A DNA stretch of 64,000 nt from JACCXG01 sp963750935. Its GTDB lineage: Bacteria > Acidobacteriota > Vicinamibacteria > Vicinamibacterales > 2-12-FULL-66-21. The position numbers and the translations under genes were made by a program. The notes under the pieces were generated by a model. It saw only the letters and a program-made list of their open reading frames with translations. It made no database searches and had not been told where the DNA came from. The stretch lies in contig CAVVSR010000015.1 in assembly GCA_963750935.1 (NCBI GenBank), positions 1-64,000 on the forward strand. Reading direction: 5' to 3'. Below, piece by piece: positions 17,358 to 27,090 of this stretch (position 1 is its first letter; each line of letters begins with the position of its first letter).

Positions 17358-19712
17358 TTATCGGCCCGCCAGCCGCACGCGCACGCCGGCGGTGACGAGT
17401 CGCGGCGAGCCGACGGTGGTCGGGAGCGTGCCGACGAAGTACTCCTCGTCGAACGCGTTCTGCACGCCGATGAATCCTTCGACGCCGCGGCCGATGGCGC
17501 GCGAGGCCGTGAAGGAGAACAGCGAGTAGCTCGGCAGACCTGGCTCGGTGAGGCCTGGCACGGTGCGGACGTTGAGGTCATCGTCGAACTGCGTGCCGAC
17601 CATCTGCAGGGCGACCGAGAACGTGAGGATGCGCGGGTTGGCGTAGACGGCGCCGATGGCGCCGCGGTGGCGCGGGACCTGGGGCAGCGACTTGCCGACC
17701 AGAACCGGGTTGGCGGCGAACTCGCGCACCTCGGCGTGCTCGTACATGTAGCCGGCGGTGAATCGCCACGACGTGCCGAACCGGACCTCGGCGTCCTGCT
17801 GCAGGCCGCGAATTCGCGTGCGGCCGAGATTCTGGCGCTGCTGGGTGACGTTCGCGCCGACCGTCGTGAGCGTCACGTTCGACACCGGATCCTCGACGCG
17901 GTTGTCGAAGTACGTGGTCCGGTACATCACGTTGCGAGCCGGCAGCCACGTGACGCCGAGGTTGCCGCCGACCAGGCGCTCCGGACCGAGCTGGTTGTTG
18001 GCCAGCGTCAACACCGTCCCGACGCGGAACTGCCGATACAGCTCGTTCAACGTCGGCGCCCGGAAGCCGGCGCCGATGTCACCCCACACGCTGACCTGCT
18101 CGTGCAGCTGATAACGGGCCGCGATACGCGGGCTGACGACGGTGTCGTCGCGTTCCGGCAGGTTGGGATTGTTGTTGACGGTCGGCGTGCCGCTCGGGAA
18201 CGCGGCCTCGAGGTTGTGCGCGTCGTAATTGCGCCAGTTGTCGACACGGGCGCTCAGCGTCATGGTGACGCGATCGGTCGGCGAGATGACGTCCTGGACG
18301 AATACGCCCAGGCTGCGCTGCGTGCCGCCCGAGACGCGCTTCAGCGTGACCTGCGTGCCGGTGACGGCGTCGAGGCCGTCCTCCTCGCTGTCGCCGTCGA
18401 CCCAGCGCCAGTCGGTGCCGGCGGTGAACAGCTGCCGGCTGCCGAACGCGCGCGCCCACTGGACCATGCCGCCAATCGCCTTGCTCGGCACCCGCTGGTT
18501 GAGGGTCATGCGGCCGATGCTTCGCGGCGGGGTCGCGGCCGGCACCGCCAGGAAGTTGCTGCGGAACTGCTCGACGTCGCCGAACAGGCTGGCCTGCAGG
18601 TCGCCGCCGCTGCCAAGCCGGAGGCGCACGCCGCCGCTCGCCGACTTCCAGGTGGTGTCGTTCTTCTCGTCGGTGAAATCGATGGTGCTCGCCTTGCCGT
18701 TGATTCGCTCCTCGCGGAAGTAGCCGGCACGGAAGAACGCCTGCACCCGATCCGACGCCGTCACGTCACCCTTGAGGTTGATGTTGTGGAACTTGACCGA
18801 GACGTTCTTGTCGACGGCGCCGCGCTCGGCCACACCAGCGGGGTTGATATCGACGACGATCGGGTAGCCGTCGGTGCTGAAGACCGCGCCGTCGAGCACC
18901 ATGCCGACCTTGCCCCAGACGTCGCCGGCCCGATAGTCCACCTTCGGGCTGTTGCGATTCCCATACTGGGCCTTGACGTCCAGCGTGCGCCGGGCCGCGG
19001 GGAGCGTGACGATGTTGATGACACCGCCCATCGCGTAGTTGCCGTACAGGCTCGAGCTCGAGGAATCGACGACCTCGATGCGGTCCGCCGCGTCGAGCGG
19101 CACGCGCGTCCAGTAGACCCAGCCGCCGAACGGGTCGTTGAACGGGACGCCGTCGAGCAGGACCAGCGTGCGGCTGACGCCGCTCGGGCCGATGCCGCGC
19201 AGCGACACGCCCTGCGCGGTCGGGTGCGACGCGAGGCTGCTGGTCCGGCGGAACAGGCTGAACGTCGGAATCTGTCGCAGCACATCGTCGGCCACGACCG
19301 CCGGCGAATAACGGATGTCTTCCTGGGTAATCACGTTGACGCTGGCCGGGACGTCGCGAAGACGCTGCTCCATGCGCGACGCGGTCACGGTCACGGTCTC
19401 GGCCAGGGCGGCCGGCTCGAGCACCACGGCCACGGTCTGCGTGCCGACGCCGGTCGCGACGCTCTGACGCGCTTCCGCGAATCCGGTAGCCCGGACGATG
19501 ACGAGGACTTCGCCCGACAGCGGCAGCGTGGACGTGAACGCGCCGTCGGCGGCGGTGACGACCCGCTGCTCGGCCGAAGCCGAACGCACGATCACGACGG
19601 CGCCGCGGACGCTCTGGCCCGAGACGTCCCGCACGGTACCGACGATCGTCGGCGCGGAAGAAACCTGGAGCGCGACAATCGCCGCGAGCACCGTCATTGT
19701 CATCGTAGTCAC
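17358..19712 (-). CDS. TonB-dependent receptor 1
   Basis: A 784-residue outer-membrane receptor. A short signal peptide (about 1-19) is followed by a carboxypeptidase-regulatory-like Ig domain (about 22-100), a plug domain (about 110-225, with GVSLRGIGPSGVSRTLVLLDGVPFNDP) and a 22-strand barrel. Such receptors import metal chelates, vitamins or glycans with TonB energy. The substrate is not evident. The start is probably GTG 19712 or ATG 19703. It lies 22 bases downstream of the YVTN lipoprotein gene on the same strand, so the two form an operon, and the lipoprotein is a candidate partner. Confidence 0.9.
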   Translation of the reverse strand: MTTMTMTVLAAIVALQVSSAPTIVGTVRDVSGQSVRGAVVIVRSASAEQRVVTAADGAFTSTLPLSGEVLVIVRATGFAEARQSVATGVGTQTVAVVLEPAALAETVTVTASRMEQRLRDVPASVNVITQEDIRYSPAVVADDVLRQIPTFSLFRRTSSLASHPTAQGVSLRGIGPSGVSRTLVLLDGVPFNDPFGGWVYWTRVPLDAADRIEVVDSSSSSLYGNYAMGGVINIVTLPAARRTLDVKAQYGNRNSPKVDYRAGDVWGKVGMVLDGAVFSTDGYPIVVDINPAGVAERGAVDKNVSVKFHNINLKGDVTASDRVQAFFRAGYFREERINGKASTIDFTDEKNDTTWKSASGGVRLRLGSGGDLQASLFGDVEQFRSNFLAVPAATPPRSIGRMTLNQRVPSKAIGGMVQWARAFGSRQLFTAGTDWRWVDGDSEEDGLDAVTGTQVTLKRVSGGTQRSLGVFVQDVISPTDRVTMTLSARVDNWRNYDAHNLEAAFPSGTPTVNNNPNLPERDDTVVSPRIAARYQLHEQVSVWGDIGAGFRAPTLNELYRQFRVGTVLTLANNQLGPERLVGGNLGVTWLPARNVMYRTTYFDNRVEDPVSNVTLTTVGANVTQQRQNLGRTRIRGLQQDAEVRFGTSWRFTAGYMYEHAEVREFAANPVLVGKSLPQVPRHRGAIGAVYANPRILTFSVALQMVGTQFDDDLNVRTVPGLTEPGLPSYSLFSFTASRAIGRGVEGFIGVQNAFDEEYFVGTLPTTVGSPRLVTAGVRVRLAGR

Positions 19713-19733
19713 ATGCTGCTTTCGCTGATGAGG

Positions 19734-20855
19734 TCAGCGCGGCGCGAGCACGACGACGCCCCAGGGGCTGCCGCCGGTGGTGATGCGCGCCTCGACCTTG
19801 CCGCTTTCGATGTCCACGACCGACACGTCAGCGGACGGACCGTTGGCCGTGTACAACTTGCGGCCGTCGGCGCTGATCGCGATGCCCCACGGACGCGTGC
19901 CGACGTCCTCGATGCTGCGGACGTGCTGCCGCTTGGCGACGTCGATCACCGCGATCGACTTGGCCCGCCCGAGCGAGACGTACGCGTGGCGGCCGTCCGG
20001 CGACATCACGACGCCCATCGGACGCGGCACGGTTGGCGTGCCCTTGGTCGGCGTGATCGTGATGGTCTCGGTCACGGTGTGCTTCGTCGTGTCCACGACC
20101 GACACGGTGGCGTCGTTCTCGTTGGCGACGAACGCGGTCAGGTTGTCGGCCGTGAACGCAATCCCGCGCGGCCGCGCTCCGGCCTTGATGCGCGCGACGA
20201 CCTTGTTCGACGCCGTGTCGACAGCCACGACCTCGTTGTCGGCCTCGCAGCCGACATAGGCCTCGCGACCATCCGGACGCAGCGTCACCGCCTCGGGCTC
20301 CTCGCCGACCTTCACACGGGAGACGATGGTGCCGCTGGCCAGGTCGAGCACCGACATCTCGGCGGCGTCCTCGTTCGAGACGAACACCCTGGAGCCGTCC
20401 TTCGACACGTCGAACGCCTCGGGATCCTGTCCGCTGCGATGCGTCCGAAGCAGCTTGCCCGTGGCGATGTCCACGACGCCGATGCCGTCGGCAGATCGGT
20501 CGGGCGGGGGCAGCTTCGATTCGTCCACGCCCGGTCCGGCGATCGGCGATCCCGAGAGCGCCACCAGCAGCTGCGTGCGATCGGGCGACAGCAGGATGCC
20601 CCGGGGCCGCTTCCCGACGGGGATCTTCCCGATGGCCTGCCCGGATTGCGTGTCGATGACGACGACGTTGCCGCCGGTTTCGTCGGAGACGTAGAGGCGC
20701 GGACCGGTTGCCTTGTCGGGCGGCGCCGGCGGAGCCGGTGCGGCGGGCGCAGCGGGCGCAGCGGGCGGAGGCCCCTTCTCCGCATCCTGCTGGGGACTGC
20801 ACCCGGCGAGGGTGAGGCCGATGGCGACAAGCGTGAGGAATTTCGTTGGTTTCAC
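19734..20855 (-). CDS. YVTN/SMP-30-type beta-propeller lipoprotein
   Basis: A 373-residue lipoprotein. It starts at GTG 20855, giving the signal VKPTKFLTLVAIGLTLAGC with the lipobox cysteine at 19, then an Ala/Pro linker, then a seven-bladed propeller of YVTN-type repeats. Motifs include RPRGIAFTADNLTAFVANE, RPWGIAISADGRKLYTANG and SPWGVVVLAPR. Such propellers often bind ligands or accompany redox proteins. The reading frame continues far upstream, but that part is a translation of the word array (ENWELEVGSWELK) and is not coding. It is likely the first gene of an operon with TonB receptor 1. Confidence 0.88.
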   Translation of the reverse strand: MKPTKFLTLVAIGLTLAGCSPQQDAEKGPPPAAPAAPAAPAPPAPPDKATGPRLYVSDETGGNVVVIDTQSGQAIGKIPVGKRPRGILLSPDRTQLLVALSGSPIAGPGVDESKLPPPDRSADGIGVVDIATGKLLRTHRSGQDPEAFDVSKDGSRVFVSNEDAAEMSVLDLASGTIVSRVKVGEEPEAVTLRPDGREAYVGCEADNEVVAVDTASNKVVARIKAGARPRGIAFTADNLTAFVANENDATVSVVDTTKHTVTETITITPTKGTPTVPRPMGVVMSPDGRHAYVSLGRAKSIAVIDVAKRQHVRSIEDVGTRPWGIAISADGRKLYTANGPSADVSVVDIESGKVEARITTGGSPWGVVVLAPR

Positions 20856-20872
20856 GTGACTACGATACCTTT

Positions 20873-21069
20873 TCAACTCCCAACTCCCAACTTCCAACTC
20901 CCAATTCTCAACTCGCAATTTCCAAGCGAAGAATGCCGCCAACCTGCCCTGTTTTGGGAGTTGGGCGTTGCCCGCCGCCGCTGGCGGTCGGTCACGTCGC
21001 CAGCTCTGGCGAGGCCTCGCCGGAGCGCGTGCATTGGACGACGCGCGAAGGCGGGGAGGTTGGGAGTTG
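20873..21069. repeat. CAACTCCCAACTTCC word array
   Basis: A run of CAACTCCCAA, CTTCCAACTC and CCAATTCTC words fills 20873-20924, with the complementary words TTGGGAGTTGGGCGTTG at 20954-20970 and GGTTGGGAGTTG at 21058-21069. It separates the YVTN lipoprotein start from the sugar-transporter stop. Confidence 0.8.
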
Positions 21070-21082
21070 ACGCCAGTGTTCG

Positions 21083-23135
21083 CTAAAAGTCGAACTGATC
21101 GATATTGGCCTTGGTGAATTTCAACGGCGGCCCGAGGATGATCTCGCTGCCGCGAATCTGCAGCGGGCCGAGCCTGCCGCCCTCCATGCTCGTGGCCCCG
21201 GCGGCGAGCTTGCCCTGCAGCATCTGCATGCCGGCGTGGATCGTCAGATACCCCAGGTCGCGCGTATTCCACAGCACCACCGTCTGCACCCAGTCGCCGT
21301 GCACGTACGGCTTGTTGATGTTGGGCAGCGACAGGCCGATCACGTTGACGTCCCTGCGCCCGGCCTGCTTCACCGCCTCGGCGGCGCCCGGCACCGCCGG
21401 GGCGGAGATCGCCATCACCAGTTTCACGTTGGGATACACCCGCAGCACCGTTTGTGTTTCAGCGAACGCCTTGTCCCGGTCGTCGTCGGTCGGCCTGATC
21501 GTGGCCAGGGTGAGTCCCGGGTGCTGCTCGGCGACGCGCTTCTTGATGAAGGAGATCCATTCGTTCTGGTTCGCGGCGCTGAGGGCGCCGGTCAGGATCG
21601 CGAACTCCCCCTTGCCGCCGAGCAGGCGGGCCGCCTCGTCGGTGAGCGTGTTGCCGATGCCTTCGGACGTCGCCTGGTTGACGAAGAAGTCGCGGGCGTC
21701 GGGCTCGGCGTCCGCGTCCCAGGTCAGGACCTTGATGCCCCGCTGACGGGCCTTGCGGAGGACGGTGGAGATCCCGGCGCGGTTCTCGACGGCGACCGCG
21801 ATCACGTCGACCTGCCGCGTGATCCAGTTCTCGATCACCTCGTTCTGCTGGGCGGCGTCGAGGCCGGTGGGGCCGTCCCAGATCAGGTCGACGCCCAGCT
21901 CCTTGGCCGCCTCCTCCGCGCCGACGCGGCAGCTGACGAAGTAGGGATCGCCCTTGGCCTTCGGCATCATCGCGATCACCGGCCGTTTGGCGGTCGACGG
22001 TGCCGGACCGGCCGCCCCGCCCGCCGCCGGCTGCGCGGGTGACGGCGCGAGCGAGCGGACCAGCCACACGTTGGTGCTGGCGACGATCAGCGACCCGGCG
22101 ATCACGGCCGCGCACAGCACGGCGACCTGACTGTTCTTCACGTCTGCGTCCTCTGAGATGTGCGCGGCGGCGCTCGCGGCCGTCACCGCCTGGGTCCGTT
22201 CGATGCTGCGGATGCGATCGATCGCGATCGTGACGAGCAGCAGCGTGCCGGTCAGCACCCCGGCCAGCTCCGACGGCAGCGCGGCGAGCCGGAGGCCGTT
22301 GCGCAGGATCGCCAGCGCGAACAGCCCCAGCACGGTCCCGCCGAGCGTGCCGCGACCGCCGAACACCGAGGTCCCGCCGAGCACGACCGCCGTAATCGCG
22401 TCCAGCTCGTAGCCGCTGCCGGCGTCCGCCCGAGCTTGTCCGAGATGCGCGACGTAGATGATACCCGCGAGGCTCGACACGATTCCCGACAGCAGGTAGA
22501 CGAGGCCGACCCGGCGCCCGACCGGAATCCCCGCGAACCGCGCGCCGCCGGGGCTGAAGCCGATCGCGTAGAGCCCGCGGCCAATGACCGAGCGGTGCAG
22601 CAGCACGACGTAGGCGAGCAGCACGAGCCACGAAGATCGGCAGCTGCGCCGGAATCACGCCGCCGAGATAGCCCTGGCCGAGCATCAGGAACCCGGGGGG
22701 AAACCCGGTGTAGTTCACCGCGCCGTGCGTGATCCCTTCGGCGATGCCGCGGAACAGCGACAACGTGCCGAGCGTGACGATCAGCGGCGGGATCCCCAGC
22801 CGCGCCACTAACACCGCGTTGAGGGCGCCGCCGGCGCAACCGAGCAGCAGGGCGATCAGCGCCGCGGCAGGAACCGGAAGGTTCCAGTCGCGCGAGGCAA
22901 CCCCGAACACGATCGCGGCGAGTCCCATCATCGCGCCGACCGACAGATCGATGCCGCCGGTGATGATGATCGGGGTCAGCGCAATCGCAAGGAGGCCGAG
23001 CTCGACGCTCAGGCGGCTCAACTCGAAGAAGTTCCCGACCGTGGCGAAGTTCGGCGCGATCGCCGAGAACAGCGCGATCTCGGCCAGCAGCGCCAGCAGG
23101 AGAATCCACTCGTTGTTCGGGAAGAAGCGCTTCAT
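21083..23135 (-). CDS. sugar ABC permease fused to LsrB/RhaS-type binding protein (frame-shifted)
   Basis: About 683 residues after correction. The first part is a BPD_transp_2 permease (RbsC/LsrD-like; IIITGGIDLSVGAMMGL and GGTSVFGGRGTLGGTVLG). After the last permease helix and a linker, an extra transmembrane segment (SQVAVLCAAVIAGSLIVAS) leads to a complete periplasmic-binding domain. That domain resembles LsrB/RhaS (ELGVDLIWDGPT, GIKVLTWDADAEPDARDF, SLPNINKPYV). The importer thus carries its binding protein tethered to the permease. The start at ATG 23135 overlaps the upstream permease stop (ATGA). An extra base at about 22628 (GTGG for GTG) splits the frame; skipping it restores IFV-LVLLAYVV. 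Rhamnose or AI-2 are candidate substrates, not proven. Confidence 0.8.
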
Positions 23136-24079
23136 CGGCGGCTCGCCCGGGCGTGGAGCTGCGGCCGCACCGCGTCGAAGGCGACGGCGGTCAGGATGAT
23201 GGCGCCCTGGATCGCGCGCTCCCAGTAGGCGCTCACGCCGAGAAACGTCAGCGCCGGACCGATCGCGCCCAGCAGGACGACGCCGAGCAGCGTGCCGCTC
23301 ACGCTGCCGCGTCCACCGGTGATCGCCGTGCCCCCGACCACGACCGCGGCAATCACCTTCAGCTCCAGCCCCAGCCCGGTGTTGCTGGGAATCTGGTTGA
23401 AGCGGACCGAGTTCAGCACCGCGGCGAGACCGGTGAGGGCGCCGGACAGCGCGAACACCGAGAACGTCACCATCAAGGTGCGCACGCCGGCAAGGCGGGC
23501 CGCGTCCAGGCTCGACCCGGTCGCATACACGGCGCGTCCCAGCGCCAGGTGCCGCAGGCTCCACGCCAGGATCGCCACCATCGCAACCACCACCGCCGTG
23601 ACGATGACGGGGTAGACGCGATCGCTGGTGCCGAGCCACTGGTATCCGGCCGGGAGATCCTGGATCCACGCGCCCTCGGTGGTCCAGCGCAGCGCATCAC
23701 GCAGCGCCACCATCGTCGCCAGCGTGACGACGATCGACGGAATGCGGACGTAGGCGACGAGCCCGCCGTTGACGCCGCCGAGCAGGGCGCCGAGCGCCGC
23801 GGCCGCGACCACGACCAGCGGCAGCGGCAGCCCCTCCTTGGCGAGGAGGCCGGAGCCGACGGCGCAGATCGCGAAGATCGAGCCGATCGAGATGTCGATG
23901 TGGCCGGTGAGGATGACCACCGTCATGCCGAGCGCGGCGATCAGCACCGGCATGTTGGCGAGGAACAGGTCAGCGAGGTTGTCGCGCGCGAAGAAACCCG
24001 GCGCCGCCACCGCCATGATCAGGGCGAGCGCGCCTATCGCCAGCGCAACCGACCCCTCCCGTCGTCCCAGGCCGGCCAT
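23132..24079 (-). CDS. sugar ABC transporter permease 1 (RbsC/LsrC-like)
   Basis: A 315-residue inner-membrane permease with eight to ten helices and the family motifs LTGHIDISIGSIFAICAV and GGTAITGGRGSVSGTLLG. It pairs with the second, fused permease to form the membrane channel of a CUT2-type sugar importer. It starts at ATG 24079, four bases after the ATPase stop, and its own stop overlaps the next start. These tight junctions indicate one transcript in the order ATPase, permease 1, permease 2-binding protein. Confidence 0.92.
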   Translation of the reverse strand: MAGLGRREGSVALAIGALALIMAVAAPGFFARDNLADLFLANMPVLIAALGMTVVILTGHIDISIGSIFAICAVGSGLLAKEGLPLPLVVVAAAALGALLGGVNGGLVAYVRIPSIVVTLATMVALRDALRWTTEGAWIQDLPAGYQWLGTSDRVYPVIVTAVVVAMVAILAWSLRHLALGRAVYATGSSLDAARLAGVRTLMVTFSVFALSGALTGLAAVLNSVRFNQIPSNTGLGLELKVIAAVVVGGTAITGGRGSVSGTLLGVVLLGAIGPALTFLGVSAYWERAIQGAIILTAVAFDAVRPQLHARASRR

Positions 24080-24082
24080 GGC

Positions 24083-25606
24083 TCAGGCGTGACCCTGCTG
24101 GTTGAGCGCGAGGGCAAGGATGCTGGACTGCGTCGCCTCGGCGCGGGTGAGCACGCCGCGGATCGCGCCGCCGTGCATGACCGCGATGCGATCGCTCATC
24201 CCGAGAATCTCCGGGAGCTCCGACGAAATCATCAGGATCGCGAGCCCCTCCTCGGCCAGCATCTGCATGAGGCCGTGGATCTCGGCCTTCGATCCGACGT
24301 CGACGCCCTGCGTCGGCTCGTCCAGGATGATCACCGACGGCTTGGTCGAGAGCCAGCGGGCCAGCGCCACCTTCTGCTGATTGCCTCCCGACAGCGTCCC
24401 GACGTCGGCGAGGACCGAGGACGTCTTGATGCGGAGGCGATCGACGAAGTCCTGGGCGCGCGTTCGCTCGAGGCCGCGGTCGATGAGGCCGCGAGTCGAG
24501 ACCGCGCCAAGACTGGCCAGGCTGGCATTGGCGGCCACCGACATGTCCAGCACGACGCCGTGCTGGCGCCGGTCCTCCGGTACGTAGGCGATGCCGGCGC
24601 GAATCGCATCCGCCGGCGACGAGATGACGTGGCGCGCGCCGTGCACGAGGATCTCACCCGCATCCGCCGGCGTGATGCCGAAGATCGTCTCCGCGAGCTG
24701 GGTGCGCCCGGAGCCGACCAGGCCGGCGAGGCCGACGATCTCGCCGCGATGCACGGTCAGCGTGACGTCTTCGATTCCCGCCTCGCGGTTCGAGACGCCG
24801 CGGATCTCGAGCGCGGCGGCGCCCCTGGCGATCTCCCGCTTCGGGAACACGGCCGACACTTCCCGTCCGACCATCATGCGGATCAACTCGCCGCGGTCCA
24901 CCTCGGTGACGGCGCGGGTCGCCACGGTCTGCCCGTCGCGCAGCACCGTGATGCGGTCGGAGACGGTGAAGATCTCCTCGAGCCGGTGCGAGATGTAGAT
25001 GACGCCGACCCCCTGGCTGCGAAGCCGCGCAATCACCGCGAACAGGCTCTCGACCTCGCGCTCGGTCAGCGACGCGGTCGGCTCGTCCATCAGCACGATC
25101 TTCGCGTCGGCGCCGATCGCCTTCGCGATCTCGACGATCTGCTGTTCCGGCATGCTCAGGGTCTCGACCAGCCGGCCGGGATCGATCGCCGAGCCGACGC
25201 GCCCGAGCAGGTCGGCGGCGCGGGCCCGGCGCCGCGTCCAGTCCACCCGGCGCCAGGGCGTGCCGGACTCGAGCGCCAGCGCGATGTTCTCCGCGACCGT
25301 CAGATGAGGAAACAGCGACGGCTGCTGATAGATGACGGCAATGCCCATCGCCCGCGACGTGGCCGGGTCCATGTGCCGGACGATCTGGCCGGCGACGGCC
25401 AGCGCGCCGGCATCCGGCTGCTCGGCCCCGGTGATGATCTTGATCAGGGTGGACTTGCCGGCGCCGTTCTCGCCGACGATGGCGTGCACCTCGCCGGGCA
25501 GGAGATCGAAGGACACCCCTTTGAGCGCCCGGACGCCGGCGAAGGACTTCTCGATGGAGGTGGCCTGGAGCAGGCGCGGCGCCGCCTCGGACATGTGCGC
25601 GCGCAT
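24083..25606 (-). CDS. sugar ABC transporter ATPase with two nucleotide-binding domains
   Basis: A 507-residue RbsA/LsrA/RhaT-type ATPase with two tandem cassettes. The first has Walker A GENGAGKST, the degenerate signature LSMPEQQIVEIAKAI and Walker B VLMDEPTAS. The second has GSGRTQLAE in the A-loop, the full signature LSGGNQQKVALARWL and VIILDEPTQGVD. This asymmetry is normal for CUT2 importers. I place the start at ATG 25606; a second in-frame ATG at 25594 is equally possible. It heads the importer operon and is divergent from the regulator at 25878. Confidence 0.93.
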   Translation of the reverse strand: MRAHMSEAAPRLLQATSIEKSFAGVRALKGVSFDLLPGEVHAIVGENGAGKSTLIKIITGAEQPDAGALAVAGQIVRHMDPATSRAMGIAVIYQQPSLFPHLTVAENIALALESGTPWRRVDWTRRRARAADLLGRVGSAIDPGRLVETLSMPEQQIVEIAKAIGADAKIVLMDEPTASLTEREVESLFAVIARLRSQGVGVIYISHRLEEIFTVSDRITVLRDGQTVATRAVTEVDRGELIRMMVGREVSAVFPKREIARGAAALEIRGVSNREAGIEDVTLTVHRGEIVGLAGLVGSGRTQLAETIFGITPADAGEILVHGARHVISSPADAIRAGIAYVPEDRRQHGVVLDMSVAANASLASLGAVSTRGLIDRGLERTRAQDFVDRLRIKTSSVLADVGTLSGGNQQKVALARWLSTKPSVIILDEPTQGVDVGSKAEIHGLMQMLAEEGLAILMISSELPEILGMSDRIAVMHGGAIRGVLTRAEATQSSILALALNQQGHA

Positions 25607-25688
25607 CTTACCAGTTCGTCCGTGCGGCTCGGTTGAAGCACGTCCGCGCACGCGGGCGTATTTCACCCGGCGCTGCAAAACGGCCGCT

Positions 25689-25716
25689 GTGACATCGCTT
25701 CCGGTTGGTTTATACT
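25689..25716 (+). promoter_or_regulatory. predicted sigma-70-type promoter for the sugar regulator
   Basis: GTGACA at 25689-25694 and TATACT at 25711-25716 are separated by 16 bases, a good housekeeping promoter on the plus strand. The regulator start is 160 bases downstream. The 271-base divergent region probably also carries the importer promoter, but I could not place it. Confidence 0.5.
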
Positions 25717-25877
25717 GGCGGCACCATTTCGCATCGCGCAACACTGAGCACAACCGACTCAGGTAGCCACGGCGCACCGAAGCTACTTTCCCGGCAAAGG
25801 TCCAGCAATTTGACGATCGCCGCGGTCCGAACTCGTTGTGCAGTTCGCAATATGCCGACTATCGGGCCAGGAAGACC

Positions 25878-27020
25878 ATGAGCACCAAGAGCACTGGGGC
25901 GCGGGATCCCTACCTCGTCAAGTCCGTCGTCCATTCCTCGCAGCTGCTGTCGGCGTTTCGCACCTCGGGTGAAGCGCTGCCGCTCCGCGAGATCGCGGCC
26001 CGCAGCGGCCTGCCCAAGAGCATGGCGTTCCGCCTGCTCTACACGCTCGAGCGCTGCGGGATGATCGAGAAGGTCGGGGAAAACCTGTATCGATCGCACG
26101 TCCGGCCGTTCAAGCAGAAGCCGTTCAGGCTGGGCTACGCGGCCCAGGGCACCGACTACCAGTTCTCCAAGGAGATCTCGGTCGGCCTGCAGCGGGCGGC
26201 GGCGGCGCACGGCGTCGAGCTCATCTGCGTCGACAACCGCTACAACCCGAAGATCGCGCAGCGGAACGCCGAGGTCCTGGTCAGGGAAAAGGTCGACCTC
26301 GTCATCGAGTTCCAGACCGACGAGCACGTCGCGGCGACGGTCGCGGCCAAGTACCGCGACGCGGACATTCCGCTGATCGCGCTGGAAGTGCCGCATCCGG
26401 GCGCGACCTACTTCGGCGCGAACAACTACGAGGCCGGGTTGATCGGCGGCCGCCACCTTGGCCGCTGGGCCAAGCAGGCCTGGCACAGCGAGGTCGAAGA
26501 GATCGTGATGATCGCGCTCGAGCGCGCGGGAAGCCTGCCGAAGATGCGGCTCACCGGCATGCTCGTCGGCATGAAGGAAGTGTGCCCGCAGCTCGAGCAC
26601 TGCCGCGTGACCTACGTGGACGGCGACGGCAAGCTCGGCGAAAGCTTCGAGGCCATCCGCAAGCACCTGCGGGTCAGCCGGGCCAAGAAGATCCTGGTCG
26701 GCGCCATCAACGACCCGAGTGCGCTCGGCGCGCTGCGCGCGTTCCAGGAGGCCGGCCGCAGCGACTCCTGCGCGGTCATGGGCCAGAACGCCGCCCCCGA
26801 GGGACGAGCCGAGCTGCGACAGCCGGGCACGCGCCTGATCGGCTCGGTCGCGTACTTCCCGGAGAAGTACGGCGCCGAGATCCTGGCGCTGGCGCTCGAC
26901 ATCCTCCACCGGCGCCCGGTGCCCCCCGCCATCTTCGTCAAGCATCAGCTCGTGACGCCCGAGAACGTCGACCACATCTATCCGAACGATCGGCTGATGC
27001 AGTTGACAGGGGGCTTGTAG
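25878..27020 (+). CDS. IclR-type HTH fused to sugar-binding domain, importer regulator
   Basis: A 380-residue regulator. Residues about 12-75 form an IclR-like winged helix (LPLREIAARSGLPKSMAFRLLYTLERCGMIEK). The rest is a type-1 periplasmic-binding-protein fold (VDLVIEFQTDEHVAATVA, ILVGAINDPSALGALRAFQ), as in LacI-family effector domains, rather than the GAF-like IclR effector domain. The start at ATG 25878 has AGGAAGA seven bases upstream. Divergence from the sugar importer argues that it senses the imported sugar and controls that operon. The domain combination is uncommon; the assignment of both halves is good. Confidence 0.85.
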   Translation: MSTKSTGARDPYLVKSVVHSSQLLSAFRTSGEALPLREIAARSGLPKSMAFRLLYTLERCGMIEKVGENLYRSHVRPFKQKPFRLGYAAQGTDYQFSKEISVGLQRAAAAHGVELICVDNRYNPKIAQRNAEVLVREKVDLVIEFQTDEHVAATVAAKYRDADIPLIALEVPHPGATYFGANNYEAGLIGGRHLGRWAKQAWHSEVEEIVMIALERAGSLPKMRLTGMLVGMKEVCPQLEHCRVTYVDGDGKLGESFEAIRKHLRVSRAKKILVGAINDPSALGALRAFQEAGRSDSCAVMGQNAAPEGRAELRQPGTRLIGSVAYFPEKYGAEILALALDILHRRPVPPAIFVKHQLVTPENVDHIYPNDRLMQLTGGL

Positions 27021-27079
27021 AAAGTCAGAAGTTAAAAGGGAAAAGTCAAAAGGGCTTTTCACTTTTCCCTTCTGACTTT
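27021..27079. repeat. AAGTCAGAAG / GGGAAAAGTCAAAAGG inverted word array
   Basis: Starting directly after the regulator stop, words at 27021-27053 are repeated in complement at 27055-27079, with one substitution and one skipped word. The result is a long imperfect hairpin ending in a T-rich stretch just before the next ABC ATPase. It could act as a terminator. Confidence 0.75.
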
Positions 27080-27090
27080 GTACTTTTCCA

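Noticed and set aside
17316..21086. 1256-codon plus-strand open frame
   Set aside because: It lies antisense to TonB receptor 1 and the YVTN lipoprotein, both with clear family motifs. It is Arg/His/Asp-rich with no recognisable domain, as expected for GC-rich shadow frames.
20856..21272. N-terminal extension of the YVTN lipoprotein
   Set aside because: It translates the CAACTCCC array (ENWELEVGSWELK); the lipoprotein signal begins at GTG 20855.
23153..25636. 827-codon plus-strand open frame
   Set aside because: Antisense to the sugar permease and ATPase genes, which show all ABC motifs. The translation has no hydrophobic or catalytic pattern.
27021..27079. simple Rho-independent terminator
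   Set aside because: The arms are interrupted and made of repeated words also found at 16629, so I list it as a word array with possible terminator function.
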